A stretch of DNA of 64,000 nucleotides from Meloidogyne chitwoodi (GCA_015183035.1 JACZZP010000001.1:1488001-1552000); one strand, 5' to 3'. Shown: positions 1 to 13,600, counted from the stretch's first letter. Program-made: numbers and translations. Notes: generated from the letters alone by a model not told the origin.

Positions 1-59
1 AATAATTTCAAAATTACTTTTATAAATTTATTACTTTAATTTTTTGGCCAAAATAAAAT

Positions 60-712
60 ATGGGACTTGATAATGCTGCTCCAGGTTATTTTTTTTAATA
101 TTTAATGAAATAATTTTGTTTTAATTTTAAGTTGTTCATGCAACAAAGGTGAGACACGCAGATGATCCTTATCTTTACGATGAAAGCATTGAAGATCCTG
201 TAGATGTTCAAGAAGTATTTGACTACATTAAGAACATAAGTGACCCTGAACATCCATACACTTTAGAACAATTAAATGTTGTACAGGTGCTTCAATTTTT
301 TTTAATATTATTTAAAAATATTCAGGAAGATTTAATTCGTGTTGTCTCTGATCCTCTAGATCCTTATGTTGATGTTCGATTTACTCCTACAATTCCACAT
401 TGCTCTATGGCTGCATTAATTGGTTTGGCAATCCATGCAAAACTTAAAAGGTAATTAATTCCTAATACTTTCAAAAGTTGACCATATAGATCGTTACCTA
501 AAAAGATGAAAATCGTTGTAAGAATAACTCCAGGTTCGCATAGCACAGAGGAATCAATAAATAGACAACTTGCTGACAAAGAACGGGTTAAACTGTTACT
601 TTACTTGAAAATATTGTCTTGATTTTTCTAGGTTTCGGCCGCAATGGAAAACATTGGTCTTATGCGAACAATAAATTCATGTTTGAAACCACGCGATGAA
701 CAAATTCATTGA
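60..712 (+). CDS. ciao2b: CIAO2B/MIP18 (FAM96-family) cytosolic Fe-S assembly factor
   Basis: MIP18-family protein of the cytosolic iron-sulfur targeting complex, which with CIAO1 and MMS19 hands Fe-S clusters to nuclear and cytosolic apoproteins. Five exons (60-84, 132-286, 326-450, 490-586, 632-712) join in frame to 160 residues, the usual family length. Diagnostic stretches are [14 protein letters not shown], the invariant [18 protein letters not shown] with the reactive cysteine, and LADKERVSAAMEN near the C-terminus. The first exon (MGLDNAAP) is only 25 nt and gives the most upstream in-frame ATG. Introns are 39-47 bp. The gene sits 110 bp upstream of the mL53 gene on the same strand, suggesting joint transcription. 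Family assignment is firm; the exact start is slightly less so. Confidence 0.93.
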
Positions 713-822
713 TATTTTATATGAAAATAAAATTTTATTTTATTGTTCTAATTCCATAAATAGATTGCATACTTTGCTACGTTTATATCTATGATTTTTT
801 TATTCATTTTTTATTGCAAGAA
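713..822 (+). promoter_or_regulatory. short intercistronic region with splice-acceptor-like end
   Basis: These 110 bp separate the CIAO2B stop codon from the mL53 start. An AATAAA lies shortly after the CIAO2B stop (about 728). The segment ends in a T-rich tract followed by GCAAG, 2 nt before the next ATG, which looks like an acceptor for trans-splicing of a downstream operon gene. Spacing near 100 bp is typical of nematode operons; the operon itself is inferred. Confidence 0.5.
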
Positions 823-1367
823 ATGTGTCGTTTGTGGGGCAGAATTCGACATGGCGTTCTTTGGAACAGGAATGAGCAGATAGAGTTAGCAGTAAAAGCT
901 TTGAATCTTCGAAATGTTCTTTCTGTTCAACTTTCTATTGATCCTTTCTCTGGAGACAGTACTGCCTTAAGGTAATCTTTGAAGAAAATTAAAAATAAAG
1001 TATGTTTTAGGCAATTGTGGCACAAACTCACTACGCCAAAAGTTCGGGCAACGAATCCGAAGGTTCGTATCACTCATGAGTTTCGTAGTGATGGTAGAAA
1101 ACCATATTTTCTTATGCATCTTGGTAAAAAATTTTTTAATATCTCAAAATTATTCATGTTTTAGAGGATGGAAAAAAATTAATGTTCAAAACTGAAGGTT
1201 TCCATATTGTCGACCTGGTTACACGACTTAATCGTCTTTTGGGAAATCCTGAACTTGCTCCTAAAGGTGTACCTTTTGAAGAGGACGAAGATATAGCGGA
1301 TACTGAACTTGAAGACTGGATTAGGAATCGCAATATGAAAAAGAAAACATCCGATTTTCTTATTTGA
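823..1367 (+). CDS. mrpl53: mitochondrial ribosomal protein mL53
   Basis: Large-subunit mitochondrial ribosomal protein with the thioredoxin-like L51/S25/CI-B8 fold. Three exons (823-971, 1011-1123, 1165-1367) give 154 residues. The core reads LSVQLSIDPFSGDSTALRQ, then TTPKVRATNPKVRI, then FRSDGRKPYF and DGKKLMFKTEG. This follows the mL53 order of an xVQxxPF strand, a KVRxTNxxxxI segment and a final DGxxLxM strand. An acidic C-terminal tail (FEEDEDIADTELEDW) extends past the fold. The ATG lies 2 nt after an acceptor-like TTGCAAG, which supports the start and trans-splicing. No targeting peptide is obvious beyond the basic N-terminus MCRLWGRIRHG. Confidence 0.8.
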
Positions 1368-1789
1368 ATATTGTATTATATTTTAGTTTAAAATTGTTTA
1401 TAAAGCTAGAATGACTAATAGAAATCCAAATAAAATTTTATATCCTATTAGGAATGGGTATGTCAGAGGAGTACGCAAAATAACAGGAAGTATATGCACC
1501 TGACATTATATATGTACAATAATCATTTCTTAAAAATTATTTCGGCGCATTCCCTGTTATAAAGTTAGACTAGATATGAAATACATGGTAGATAAAAAAT
1601 AATATAAAAATGTGTATCATATAAATGGAATTAAATACTTTAAAATGCAATCAAAGAAATTATTAACAATAAGAATAATCCTAAGATTTTAAATAAATAT
1701 ATGTAAGACTTGAGCATTTTAGGACTTAATAGATATAAATCAGACTAAGTACAGATTGGAATTTTATAGGCATTTAATAAGTGATATAC
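1368..1789. other. convergent 3' intergenic region, no gene seen
   Basis: AT-rich spacer between the 3' ends of the mL53 gene (plus) and the flippase gene (minus). An AATAAA-type signal lies about 60 bp after the mL53 stop. No open frame, RNA gene or convincing repeat was found. Confidence 0.6.
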
Positions 1790-4700
1790 TCATTGGTTTA
1801 GAGTACCATAATTTTCTGTGTTTTGTAAATTTGTATTTACAGAAGTGTTTTCAGTTGGAGTTTTTTTAGTATTAGTTTGCAAGTAAGACTCTTGTTTTTT
1901 TGAGTAATGAGTCTGAGTATCTGAAACTTAAAATATAGAAATGTATAATTTTAGCTTACCATTTTTTCTAGAAATTAAAGGTGAACTTGTTTGATCAATT
2001 TGTTGATCATGTTCATCACAAGCGGGTCTACAATTGTTATGTTAAAAAATTAATGAAATTGACGAAAAATACGTGATTTTTTGGATAAGTAATAATTTAC
2101 CTTACTTCTTCTATTTGTCCTCCTGATAAATCTGTTATATGACATCCAACTGTTTTCTTCTTTTCAAATGAACATAACTTCTCTCGAGGCGATGGTCTTA
2201 TTGTTGTGCAAAAGCTGTAAAATAGAGAAAACATTTAAGAGATAAAACGAACCTTTTAACAACAAAATCAAATAAAAGTGTTGTCAATGGTATAAAAACA
2301 AATCCGAGCCAAAAATTGGGGCTTGCAATCATTATCTGATACATTCCTTTCATTTCTGCGCCTAATGGCAAAAGAGGCCAAATCTTTAAATATAAATTAA
2401 CTGAAAATTATTTTATTTCAAAACCATTGAGTAGAATGCAAGAAATATAAACCAAGAAATAATTGAGCCAATACACAAGACTATTATTATAAAATTTAAT
2501 GAATCACATTCCAAAAGAGCCTTTAAGCAAACTGTGATAACAACACACTAGAAAATAATTTTTGTATATTTCTATTTAAAATATACTGAGTAAAGTGAAT
2601 TTCCAAACATTAGCCAACCACCAATCCTTCCTGAAGACCAAAGAATTGCATCACCGTAGAATCCATAATTGAAGAAAAATAGTAAAAGTGAGTGCCATAA
2701 TGATAACGAAATCCAAAGAACAAATCGCTGAATTTAACAAAATTAAAAGAAAGACAAAGAGTAAAAAATAATTTAAATGAATTTAATGCAAGTAACAATA
2801 AACATGCGGTTAGATTCAAACTCACATAATTAGAGAAGGCCATTTTCTGAAAACTCTGATAGAGCCTTGGATGTTTCAAGATAAGTTTTTGTGAAATTGG
2901 CCGGTCTACAAATTAAAATATAAAAAATAAATATTATAAAATGAACAAGTAATTTAGCATAAAAATTTAAAGCTTAATTTAGATCCCTTTAAATATAACA
3001 AAAAAAAAATAAATTTTATTTATTCATGTTTTTTGATAGATTCCGACAGTGAATGTTTTAGACAGTAATAAGAAAAACTTTCGGACATTTGCAACCATAA
3101 TTAAAAAGTAAGATATCCGGTTACTGGCGGACAGTTAGAAAACGAGAAAAAGTTTATTGTCGGAAACTGTTTCCAGTTTTGTGTTTATTTTTGTTGCCTT
3201 TGGCAAAATGTGTACATGATAAAAATGACATTTGAACTTTTAGATATTTACTTTCTTTCACAGGAATAATCATGGAAAGTGTTTTCCCATTTTACAGGAT
3301 ATTATCGTAAATTCCGATTTTTAGGATTTATTTTTTCCTAAAGTAATCATTACCAAAAAGGCCAAGAATAATTGGAGGCCAAGCAGTAAAGAAAATATTG
3401 AATGAAGCAATTGACCAGCGTTCAAAGATGGTAACACCAGAAAATGCAGAGAAAAAAGCAAACCAAAGTTCAATTATGTAAAGGCAAATATTTTTGTAAA
3501 AGCTATATAAAATAACTTTAACGGTCCTTTCGTAATTCCAAGTACCTAAATTTTCTATAGATAACCATTTAAAATATTTTACTTTACCATGAATGAGAAT
3601 AAGACGTGTGAGATATTGGAATTGTGCTATTGAGTAATCACTAGCGGAGGCAGCCTAAAGATTAAAAATAAATAACCAAAATGCAAAATTTAAAATATTT
3701 TAAAGTTAAATATATACAACACCTGAAGACCTTCAACGCCTGTAATTCCAACACCTACACTAGCAATCCGAATCATTGCTACGTCATTTGCACCATCTCC
3801 AACTGCCAAGACAGATCCTTTAAGAACCTTAACTATATGAACAATCTCAGCCTTCTACAAATAAAAAGATTTAAAATATAATAAATAAAAAATTAACCTG
3901 AATTGGAGTCATTCTGCAGCAAATAACCGATTGACATTTACCAATTAATTCTGAAAAAATCGGTCTTGCTTCACCTATGAAAGCATGATGTAAACTTCCT
4001 CCATCAATAACTAAAGCAAATTCAGTTCCAGCGTCCAAGAATTGAGTTGACTGATGAAAAATTTTTTATAAAATTTTATTTTAAGATCAAACCAAATTCA
4101 TAAAAAAGTTAAGTTTGGATAAAACTGCTTCAAATGATTTTTCTACAATTTTCATCAATTTTGTGTCCTTCGAAGTTATTGAGGATGAATGTGATATTTG
4201 AATTGCCGTTTCTAATTTATCACCAGTAAGCATCCAAATGAAAATCCCAGCATTCAACAACGTTTGTATAGTCAAAGGAACATTCTAAAAAATTACATAT
4301 TTATCTAATTAATAAATTATTTGCATAATTTATATTTATCTAACATAATATATTACATAAACTAAATTTAATATATTGCATTAAGAAAGGAAAAACACCT
4401 CTTGCAATTTATCCTCTATAGCAGATACTCCTACCAATTGCAAATTACACTCGACCTTCTCTGAAACAGCTGCCAATTTTTCCTCTCGTTTCTCTAATGA
4501 TGTTGATGATAATTTAAAGTCTTCCATCCAATTTGCATAGAATTCAGAATCAAGTTCTGCCATTGCAAAGCAGAGAGTACGATAACCTAAAGTATTAGTA
4601 GAATAAAGATAAAAAACGCTTACATAGTAAAAATTAAAAAAACACAACCCCACTCAAGATTTAAGTGTTATATACCTTTTTCAGCATAATTATTCAATGC

Positions 4701-7263
4701 CTTTGTGGCAGTTTCCAATGACTGATTAGAATTTAGTTCTGGAGAAAGGCGATCATATATAACGTTATCCTTGAAAATAAATACAAAATTTATTAAAAAC
4801 TAGATAATCAACTTACAGCTCCTTTGCAGTAAAGTTTGATTTTGTTATTTTTATCTTTCAAAATTACACTCATTCTTTTTCGGTCACTGGTAAATTCTAA
4901 CATATTTAATAAAGAAAATTTTTCCAATCCATAAGGCTTAAAATGAAAAAAAATTATTTAAAAAAATAAAAATATCACTGTTTGAATAAAAATCTCAGTC
5001 GGCATTCGTTCAGAAAAAATAAAATTATTTTTTGCAGCCATACGCACAAGAGCACCTTCATCAGGTGAAGTTGCTTGAAAATTAATTTCACCGTTTTCTT
5101 TATGTTCAGGAACAACTCAATAAGAAAAAAATTGTTTCAACTTATTATTAAAAAAACCTGTGTGACAACAAGCCACCATCATCATAAATTCATATATTAA
5201 ATTAGAGTTTTCCTTAAATTTAATTATTGTCTCAAAATAAAATAAAATACTTTTTCAGAAGACAAATCCTTTAGAAGTTTACCATCGGAGAATTCATCCT
5301 ATTTTTAATAAATAATAATAAAAAAATAAATTATTAAAAACCTGACTATCATCACCATAATCTACACCACCAATTTGACATCTTTTAAATTTCATTATAT
5401 TTCTTGTTAATGTACCAGTTTTATCTTAAATGATTAAATTATTTCAAAGCATAAGATATTTAGCAACGAATTTCATATAGTAATAAATATATTCTTAAAT
5501 TTTAAAAAAAAATAAACCAGTCATTAAATATTGAATTTGGCCCAATTCTTCATTCAAATTGGAAGTTCTAGCATTAGCAGGAATGTCAACAAATTCATCA
5601 TACATTTTTAAATCCTAAAAAATAATTATTTTTTATTTAAAATATATTTACAAAAAACCTGATTAATATATCCAGCTTGGAAAAAGCGCACAACTTCTAG
5701 AGTGACTTGTAAACTAATTGGAATTATATTGTTGTAAAGTATAAAAAATGTAAGAGCATTCCATAGAAAAGACCAACGAGGAAATACATTTATATAAAAA
5801 CTCTCAGCCAAAATCCAATTGAAGAATTCAGCACCAATAACACTTAAAAGTTAACAAATGTTTATAAAAAATGAGAAAAAATATAACCTCACAATAGTTA
5901 TTACAATTAGTAATAAAAAAAGAAATATTATTCTTTGATTTGTTAGAGTATCAATATTTGATCTGAAATTTAAAAAAAAAATAAAATTTCAAAAATAGCA
6001 ATCAAACGTCTTAAGAGGAGCTGCAGTCGAATTCATCAATAAACGAGACTCATGACCTGAATAAACTATAACACCGCAAACCCATTTGCAATTTTTCAAT
6101 TTTGCACCACGTAATAAAAACTGAGTAATATCTAAAAATAAAATATTATAAAAATAAATTAATTAAAAATCGAACTTAAAGGCAATCGATCACTTCCAAT
6201 ATGAAGTGTGCCTGTGAATTCATTAACTTTTCGATTTGGATGTTCACATTCCAATTCCAAATTTATGTGATTCATTCGTTCAAAATCAAGCGTTGCTGTT
6301 TCAGGTAAAGCCTAATAAAATATAAGAAAAAATTACCAAAAATTATTAAATAAAATTTAAAACTTGTCGAATTTTTAAATTTGTTTCACCATCCAATTGT
6401 GCAGTTTCAATATAGGCTATAAAATTAATATTTTAGCATTTAAAAGATATTAATAATTACCCATTCCCATTGGTTCACTGGAAGTTAAAATAACAATATC
6501 AGCAGGAAATGACCTTCCTTCGTATACCTTTACAAGTTGTCCAACTTTTAACTAAATTTTTAGTTTTAAAACAGATTTAAAAATATTAAAAAACCTGTTT
6601 CCACCTACAAATCTGAAATGTATTGCCAACAAGTGTTTGAACTCGATAATTATTAACTTCAATATCCATTCTATGCCTTTTCTATAATAAAATTTTTATT
6701 AAATCAAAATTCTTTTAAATTTACAATATCTTCAAAAATCTCTTTAATAGCAGAAATAGAAAGAATTATTAAGAAAGGAATTCCTGTTGTATATTTACCT
6801 TAAGAATATAAAAGTTAAATTTTATAAAATCAGATAATTATATATTTACCCGTAGGACTAACTTCCGGAATTTGTTGTAAAATGGCAATGCAAAGAAAAA
6901 AAACATTCGAATAGCGACGAAATTGTTCAAGCAGAAAAAATGGAAGAAATGTAAGGATATTATATTTGCATGTTCTAAAAAGATAAAATTAAATTAGTTA
7001 AACGTTTAATAAGTCCTAGAAGATATAAAAATTTTAACCTAATCTTCACTTTTCCCTCTTTAATATATTTATGTATGTAAATATTTTAATTTTTTAAACC
7101 TGATTTTATTCCCACAATATTTTTGACGCTGATATTCAGAATTAACAAGAATATTTCGAGGTATTTGTGGCTGTGCAGAATGATGAGATGACATTGACGA
7201 CCCTACTGAGTTCGCCACATTAATTGGCGAATATGAGAGAATTGTTGAACGAATCCAATCCAT
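1790..7263 (-). CDS. P4-type phospholipid-transporting ATPase (flippase), ATP8A/TAT-1-like
   Basis: P4-ATPases flip aminophospholipids from the exoplasmic to the cytosolic leaflet, usually with a CDC50 partner. Many short introns split roughly 1,100 codons. The N-terminus after a Ser-rich leader reads [19 protein letters not shown] and [14 protein letters not shown], typical of the class. The actuator motif LDGETN lies near 6381-6397, and the phosphorylation motif DKTGTLT is split by an intron after its first base (about 5412-5518). TGDK is near 4216-4227, and the hinge GDGANDV near 3781-3800. All catalytic elements look intact. The 3' exons encode the last membrane segments and a Ser/Thr/Gln/Asn-rich cytosolic tail ending NYGTLNQ. 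Similarity in [14 protein letters not shown] and the membrane-entry region favours the ATP8A/TAT-1 branch, from memory of the family. Confidence 0.88.
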
Positions 7264-7835
7264 TAAAAAATATGCTTACAACTTCTGAATAAAATATTAT
7301 AATACACATGATTAAAATAATAAAATTTAAATAAATGAACGTTAAAATTTATTAAAAAACTTTAACAATAAAAAACAAAAATTTTCAGTCACGCCCATTT
7401 CAGTACCAGCTTTTGGTATATTTGCTGAAATCGATTGGTCAAAAATTCGTTTTTGTAAATTATTAAAAATATCAATAAAGTAGTAATAGTAAAAAAATAG
7501 ACAATGATGCCTAGCAAAAGATAAAGTAAAAGTTAAAGAGGAATTTTTGTTGACTTTTTTCTATGACATTTTTTTTTAAATTGATCATAGATTAGAAACA
7601 ATTACAAATTAATGATTCATAAAATTTTGTTAAAGGTTTTTGCGTGAAATGATTTTTTTAAACTTCCTACAATATGTAGATGATAAGAAAACTTTAAAAT
7701 TGATTAATTTCGCAATCGAATTCCACATATCCAATAATCGACTAATTTGTAAAAGCCTTTTTATAATTGATTTATGCCACTTCTTAAATGGCATAATGCG
7801 AAATCCCTTAGCATTATTAAATTAATTTATCGTCA
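7264..7835. promoter_or_regulatory. divergent upstream region of flippase and 208-aa membrane protein genes
   Basis: 572 bp between two divergently transcribed starts. AT-rich; a slightly GC-richer patch lies around 7385-7450. The short open frame at 7640-7825 has no recognisable motif and is probably chance. Promoters for both genes presumably lie here, but no element can be named. Confidence 0.4.
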
Positions 7836-8538
7836 ATGTGCGACAACGAAGGGGAAAAAGAAGTGGAAGTTGTGAAGGAAGAAACGAATGAGATTGGTGA
7901 AGAACATCAACAAGATGAAGAAGAACAAAGATTTCAAGAAGATAATCCTTCTTCGTCCAACTCTTCAGTTTCTCTGTTTTATATTGTTATAACAGCTCTA
8001 GCTCTTTTCTTAGCTACAAATGGACCCACTAACTATTCTCTTCTTTGGAATCAGTTGATAGATCCACCATTGGATGCGAGGCATGCAATTCGAATAGTTG
8101 GTAATAATGGAGCTATTCCAGTTAGTCATAAAATGATTCCTATTCAAACAATCCAGTTGAGAGAATATGCTCTTGGAGTACAACAATCATTAGAAATAAA
8201 TGTAGCTAGCGCTGAGAATAGAATTGCTCTGATAAACCGAATGTTTAGTGATTTAGCATTAGACGTCAAAAAGTTGGGTGAGGTAATAAAATAATATTTA
8301 AATAAATTTTAAAATGTTAATAAATATATACTATAATTTTTTTAATTATTTGATTTAGATGGCAGAATTACTTGTGGGCATTAATATGACAAATGTAAAG
8401 AAATACTTTATTCGACTACAAGATTTTTCCCTTAAGAATTTCCGGAATGAAATTGGAGGCAAAGAACTGCATGAAAAGATTATGGAAAGATGGATTAAAT
8501 TTGTGGATAATATTTCACATATACAAAAACAATTGTAA
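7836..8538 (+). CDS. single-pass membrane protein, unknown function, 208 aa
   Basis: Two exons (7836-8282, 8359-8538) join in phase 0 to 208 residues. The first ~45 residues are strongly acidic (Glu/Gln-rich). They are followed by one hydrophobic segment, SLFYIVITALALFLATNG, and a luminal or matrix-like C-terminal domain of about 140 residues with alternating charged and hydrophobic positions. No signal peptide precedes the membrane segment, so an N-cytoplasmic single-pass orientation is plausible. I do not recognise the family. Coding is supported by the clean splice, even codon use and length without stops. Confidence 0.7.
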
Positions 8539-9036
8539 ATTTAACAAAAATACGATTTTTTTAAATTAATAAAAAGATGTATCTAATCTGAAATGATTAA
8601 ATTTTATAATTAATTTATTATTCGTTTTTTAGCAGTCTGCCTGGTTTATTAGACTTTAGCTAATTTTTAACAATATTTTTGCGAGGAATAAAGTTTATAA
8701 TTACAATCTATTTTTTACTTTAAAGTTCACGAATTTTAAAAATATTGACAGTTTACTGCAACTAAGAGATTATATTAAATAATATTCAATCATATATATA
8801 TAATCACAATAATTAATAATTAGGGTAGTGCAAAATATGCATAGAAAATCCCGAAATATGCGCATATATAACACAAAAAATATCCAAAATATGCACCGAA
8901 ACATGAAAAATATGCCAAAATATGCACTAAATATGCATCAAAAAATAGCGAAAATATGCTTTAAAAATAAGTATTTATTGCAAAAAATATATATACAATA
9001 CAAAAAATGTTTTATTCTAAATTTTTACTTAATTAA
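8539..9036. other. AT-rich spacer with imperfect AAATATGC repeats
   Basis: Convergent spacer between the 208-aa protein gene (plus) and a small membrane-protein gene (minus). At about 8833-8965 the word AAATATGC (variants AAATATGCA and AAAATATGC) recurs roughly ten times at irregular spacing. It leaves an open frame rich in Met, Asn and Lys (8828-9115) that I treat as non-coding. Confidence 0.5.
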
Positions 9037-9474
9037 TTATTGTTTATTATTCTTCTCCTTCAATTTTCTCTCAATTTTATTCAAATCATTCCTATACCAA
9101 TTAATAATCATATAGATGGAAGAAAGTAGAAATAATCTTAAAAAATTTAATTATTAATTGTTTAAATTAAGAATTACCCTCCACTAATGATAAAGAAACC
9201 AATTCCAAATCCAATTAAATAACGCAAAAGATTCGGCTCTGCTAAAATACTGAAAAATCGAAAATTATATCAAATATAAAAACATAAACTTACAATTCCA
9301 CACAATCCTTGACATTATTTTGAATTGTTGTCTTAATTTAGAAGACTTATTAATATATTAAAAAAATTAAACTTTTGATGTGGATAATGGTTCTATAATT
9401 GTTGGTTGATTTTCTTTGTTGGCTTCAACAACAAAAAGAATAAATGCAAGACTGATAATAATAATAATAGCCAT
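9037..9474 (-). CDS. small secreted or membrane protein, unknown, 103 aa
   Basis: Four exons (9474-9373, 9331-9294, 9249-9178, 9136-9037) join exactly in frame to 103 residues. The protein starts with a hydrophobic signal or anchor sequence (MAIIIISLAFILFVVEA). A short polar stretch with one Cys follows, then a second hydrophobic segment (LIGFGIGFFIISGGLFLL) and a basic tail NKIERKLKEKNNKQ. Either a cleaved signal plus one membrane span or a two-pass protein fits. The family is not recognised. No single exon exceeds 102 nt, so ORF searches miss it; consistent phases across three introns are the main evidence. Confidence 0.5.
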
Positions 9475-10626
9475 TATTTTGTTGATTTGTAATTTATTTT
9501 ATAATAGTACTATTATTTGTTTGTTTGTTTATATTTACGCAAATTAAAATAATTTAAAATATAATTTTCCTTTATATAGTACAGCCATGCCTCTAAATTA
9601 AAATTATTATAATTAAAAATAATTATTTTCCCTCACAATTTTTCTTGTTTTTTTATAATTATATCTTTATTAAATATATGCTGATCGTTGAATAAATTGA
9701 ATAAATAGCCATTAAGGGTAATAATTAATTATTTTGTGCACAAAGTTATAAAAATACTTTTTTTATGCAAAGAAAATGACAATAATATTTAGCAACTGTC
9801 CGTCCCTTTATTTTAATCAATTAATCTTTTTCATATAATATTTCTTCGAGCAATTAAATAATGGCCAAGTCAAAGGCCAAATGGTTCTGATTGAAAAATG
9901 TGGAATAGTAGTGAATCGGAGATTGAGTAGAATAAAAAAAAGACCAAAACAGAGAGAGGGGAATAAATAATATTCACATCTGTTTAGATTTTTTGTTTTA
10001 TTGGCCTCGTCGTTCATTGGAAATATAGCATCCAAATTAAGCTCTAAATACTTTTTCTATTTTTTTTTTGCCTTTTATTTTTGTAATATAAATTTTTTAA
10101 ATTATTTTATAAATTAATTAATTTATTTTTTAATAATAGCGCACCTGTGAATTTTACTTTTTAAAAAATTAATTTTTTTATATTAGAAAAAAAGTTTATT
10201 TTATATTTCTAATACATATGTACATGGTAAGAAGAGTTTTTATTTTAATAATAGAATTTTATCTTATTTCCATTCAATTTACTCATTATTCAATATTTTC
10301 CTCTATATAAAATATGAACGGCAACTATTAATAATTTCTCAGCCCTCCAATAGTATTTATCTGTTTTTGCCTTTTGTATAAATAAATAAGTAAGTACTAG
10401 TAGTAATGGTCACTCCATCATCATCTACATATTCAAATATTAACTCATCTTTATTTACTAGGACTCCCTCAACATAAATACTACATCGAAAAATAAATTG
10501 ACGCAGAACTAATAATAATAAATATATTTTACATAAATATATATATATATGTAGAAATACTGCTAATTTTTATTATTTTTAAAATAAATTCTAAATTTTG
10601 CTAAATAAATTTATATCAATTTTAAG
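9475..10626. promoter_or_regulatory. upstream region of the laminin alpha gene
   Basis: 1.15 kb between the divergently oriented small membrane-protein gene and the laminin gene. Mostly AT-rich. Two blocks are less so: 9850-10030 (with GGCCAAGTCAAAGGCC, a short imperfect palindrome) and 10340-10490. These could hold regulatory sites, but I cannot name any. The minus-strand open frame at 9817-10035 is not supported as a gene. Confidence 0.4.
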
Positions 10627-13600
10627 ATGAAGTGGAAAATATTCCAAATAAATTGGTTTTTTAGTATTTTAATTTTTCAATATTTATTTGCCATAAATTC
10701 ATTATGGAGCAATTCTGTAGGACCATTAAGTCCTCCAACTTTTAATTTGGCAACTGGTCGTCAAATAACGGCAAGTTCAACATGTGGAGAAGTAAATGGA
10801 CGTCCAACTAGGGAAATATATTGCACAATTGCTGGTAATTTAATTTTAAAAATAAATTTTAAAATAATTATTTTAAATAGGAGCAAGTCCATACACACCA
10901 TACAATCAATATACTTTTACAATTGTGGATGAACGTCGTAATCGTTATAGAGAAATGCGTGCCGAAGCTGGTTCTTTCATACAAGATGGACAAAATTGTG
11001 ATTTTTGTGAGGCAAATACATCTTCTGCTCATCCAGCAACAAATATGGTAGATGGAACTTCACTTTGGTGGCAAAGTCCACCACTTTCACGAGGAAGCAG
11101 GTAATTTAATAAAATTTATAAATTAAAAATATTATCTTAAAATTTAAACAAAATAATTATAATTATTAAGTTATGCTCAAGTGAACATTTCAATATTTTT
11201 AGAACAGGTAATTTTATAAAAATAATTTAAAAATATTTTTTTAAGCCATTTTTTGTTTCATATGTTTGGGTTCAAATGGCAAATAGCCCTAGACCAGGAA
11301 CTTGGATTCTTGAACGTTCGGCTGATTTTGGATTTACTTGGCATCCATGGCAATATTTTGCTTCATCACCTGCAGAATGTTCTCGTTTATTTGGACTTGC
11401 ATCTCTTCGGCCAATTATGGAAGATGATGATATTATTTGTACTAGCGAATTTTCGAAAACTGATCCAATGGATAATGGAGAAATAATGTAGATTGATATT
11501 AAAAATATTTTTTAATTAAAAATTATTTTTAATTTTATTTTAGGATTAATTTAATTGAAGGAAGACCTTCAAAAAATAATTTTGGTGGTTCCAAAAAGTT
11601 GCAAGATTTTGTTATAGCAACAAATGTTCGTTTGCGTTTATTAAGACCAAAAACATTACAAGGACATTTGATGGATTTGCATGGGACACAAGATCAAACA
11701 CCTGATGTTACTGTTACAAGAAGAGTAAAATAATATATTTTAAATAAATATAATTATTTTTTTTAAAAAGTATTATTATGGAATTAAAGAAATTTATATG
11801 GTTGGTCGTTGTATTTGTAATGGTCATTCTGAACATTGTGAACCTTTTGATCCAGCACGTCCTCGATTATGGCTTTGTAAATGTGATGTAATAAAATTAT
11901 ATTTATATTTATTTAAATTAATTAATTATTTTAGCATAATACAGAAGGAGAAAGTTGTCAACGTTGTATACCTGGATTTGAACAAAAACGTTGGAGACAA
12001 AGTCATGAAGATGATCAATTTATTTGTGAACCATGTAATTGTCATGGACATTCAAATGAATGTATTTATGAAGAAGAATTAGACAGACAAAGAAAAAGCT
12101 TAGATATTAATGGAAAATTAGAGGGTGGTGGTCATTGTTTAAATTGTCAGCATAATACTAAAGGAATTAATTGTAATGAATGTAAAAAAGGATATTTTCG
12201 CCCATCTGGAAAAAATTGGAATGAAACAGATGTTTGCCAATGTAAATTAATTAATTAAATTAATTTAATATTTAATAAAATAATAATAGAAAAGAATTAA
12301 AAATAATATTTAACACAAAAAATGCTGTTTTATTAACAGAACTATTTACCTATATTTTTATTATTTGTTTATTTTTATTAGAGTAGATATAATAAATAAT
12401 ATTAAATAAATATTTAGTGTGTATTTGTGATACTCTAAAACATGGAGGAAATTGTGCTGAAGAGACAGGTAAATGTGAATGTTTACCACAATTTACAGGT
12501 CCTGATTGTGATCAATGTGGTTAGTTTTTTTGTTAATAATTAAATTTAAATATTTTAAAATAAAGCTGCTGGTTATTTTCATCCACCTGAATGCCGACCT
12601 TGTGAATGTAATGTAAATGGAACTATTGATAAACAATGCTTGGTTTTATTAAATAAATATATTTTAATTTTTAATTTTATTATTCTCTTAAGCCAGATTC
12701 ACCAAATGGACAATGCCCTTGTCTTACAAATTTTAATGGTCGTCTTTGTGAAAAATGTTCTTCTGGATTTACAAATATTAGTGCTGGGTGTTTATCTTGT
12801 AATTGTGATCCTATTGGTGCAACTAGTGGGGAATGTAATTTTACAACTGGACAATGTCAATGTAAAAGTAGTTTTGGTGGTCTTCAATGTGATCGTTGTG
12901 CTAAGGGATATTTTCGTAATAAAGAAACTAATGGTTAGGAAAAATAATTAATTAATTTATTGAAATATTTAGATTGTATTTATTGTGATTGTGATCCAAG
13001 TGGTACTGAAGATGAAGTTTGTGATGGAAATAATGGACAATGCCTTTGTAAACCTGGTTTTTCTGGAAGACGTTGTGATCAATGTCATGATCAATTTTTT
13101 GGTTATCCTTCTTGTCGAGAATGTTTATGTCATGAAAAAGGATCAAAAAGTTTAGAATGTGATCAAATTACTGGTGAATGGTATTTTTATATAAAAATAT
13201 ATAAATTTATTTTTTAATTTAAGTCCTTGTTTTACTAATTTTACTGGTCGAACATGTGATAAATGTTCAGCTGGTTATTATCGATTTCCTGATTGTCTTG
13301 TATGTGGTTGTGCTTCTGCTGGTTCTAAAGGATTAACCTGTGATCCAGAAGTATTTTTAAATTATTCTATTATTATATATTTATTTTTTAAATAAAGGGA
13401 CAATGCTATTGCCGACAAAATTTTCAAGGAAAACGTTGTGATAATTGTTTACCTAATTTTTTTAATTGGCCTGTTTGCGAAGAATGTAATTGTCATCCAG
13501 CAGGTGTTGTGCCCCAATTTGCTGGATGTGATAAAGGTTATATATATATTTTTAAATATTATTTATTTAAAATAATTTATTACAGTACCACCAGGAGAAT

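Noticed and set aside
9817..10035. 72-codon minus-strand frame upstream of laminin
   Set aside because: No splice partners, no domain and composition like the surrounding spacer.
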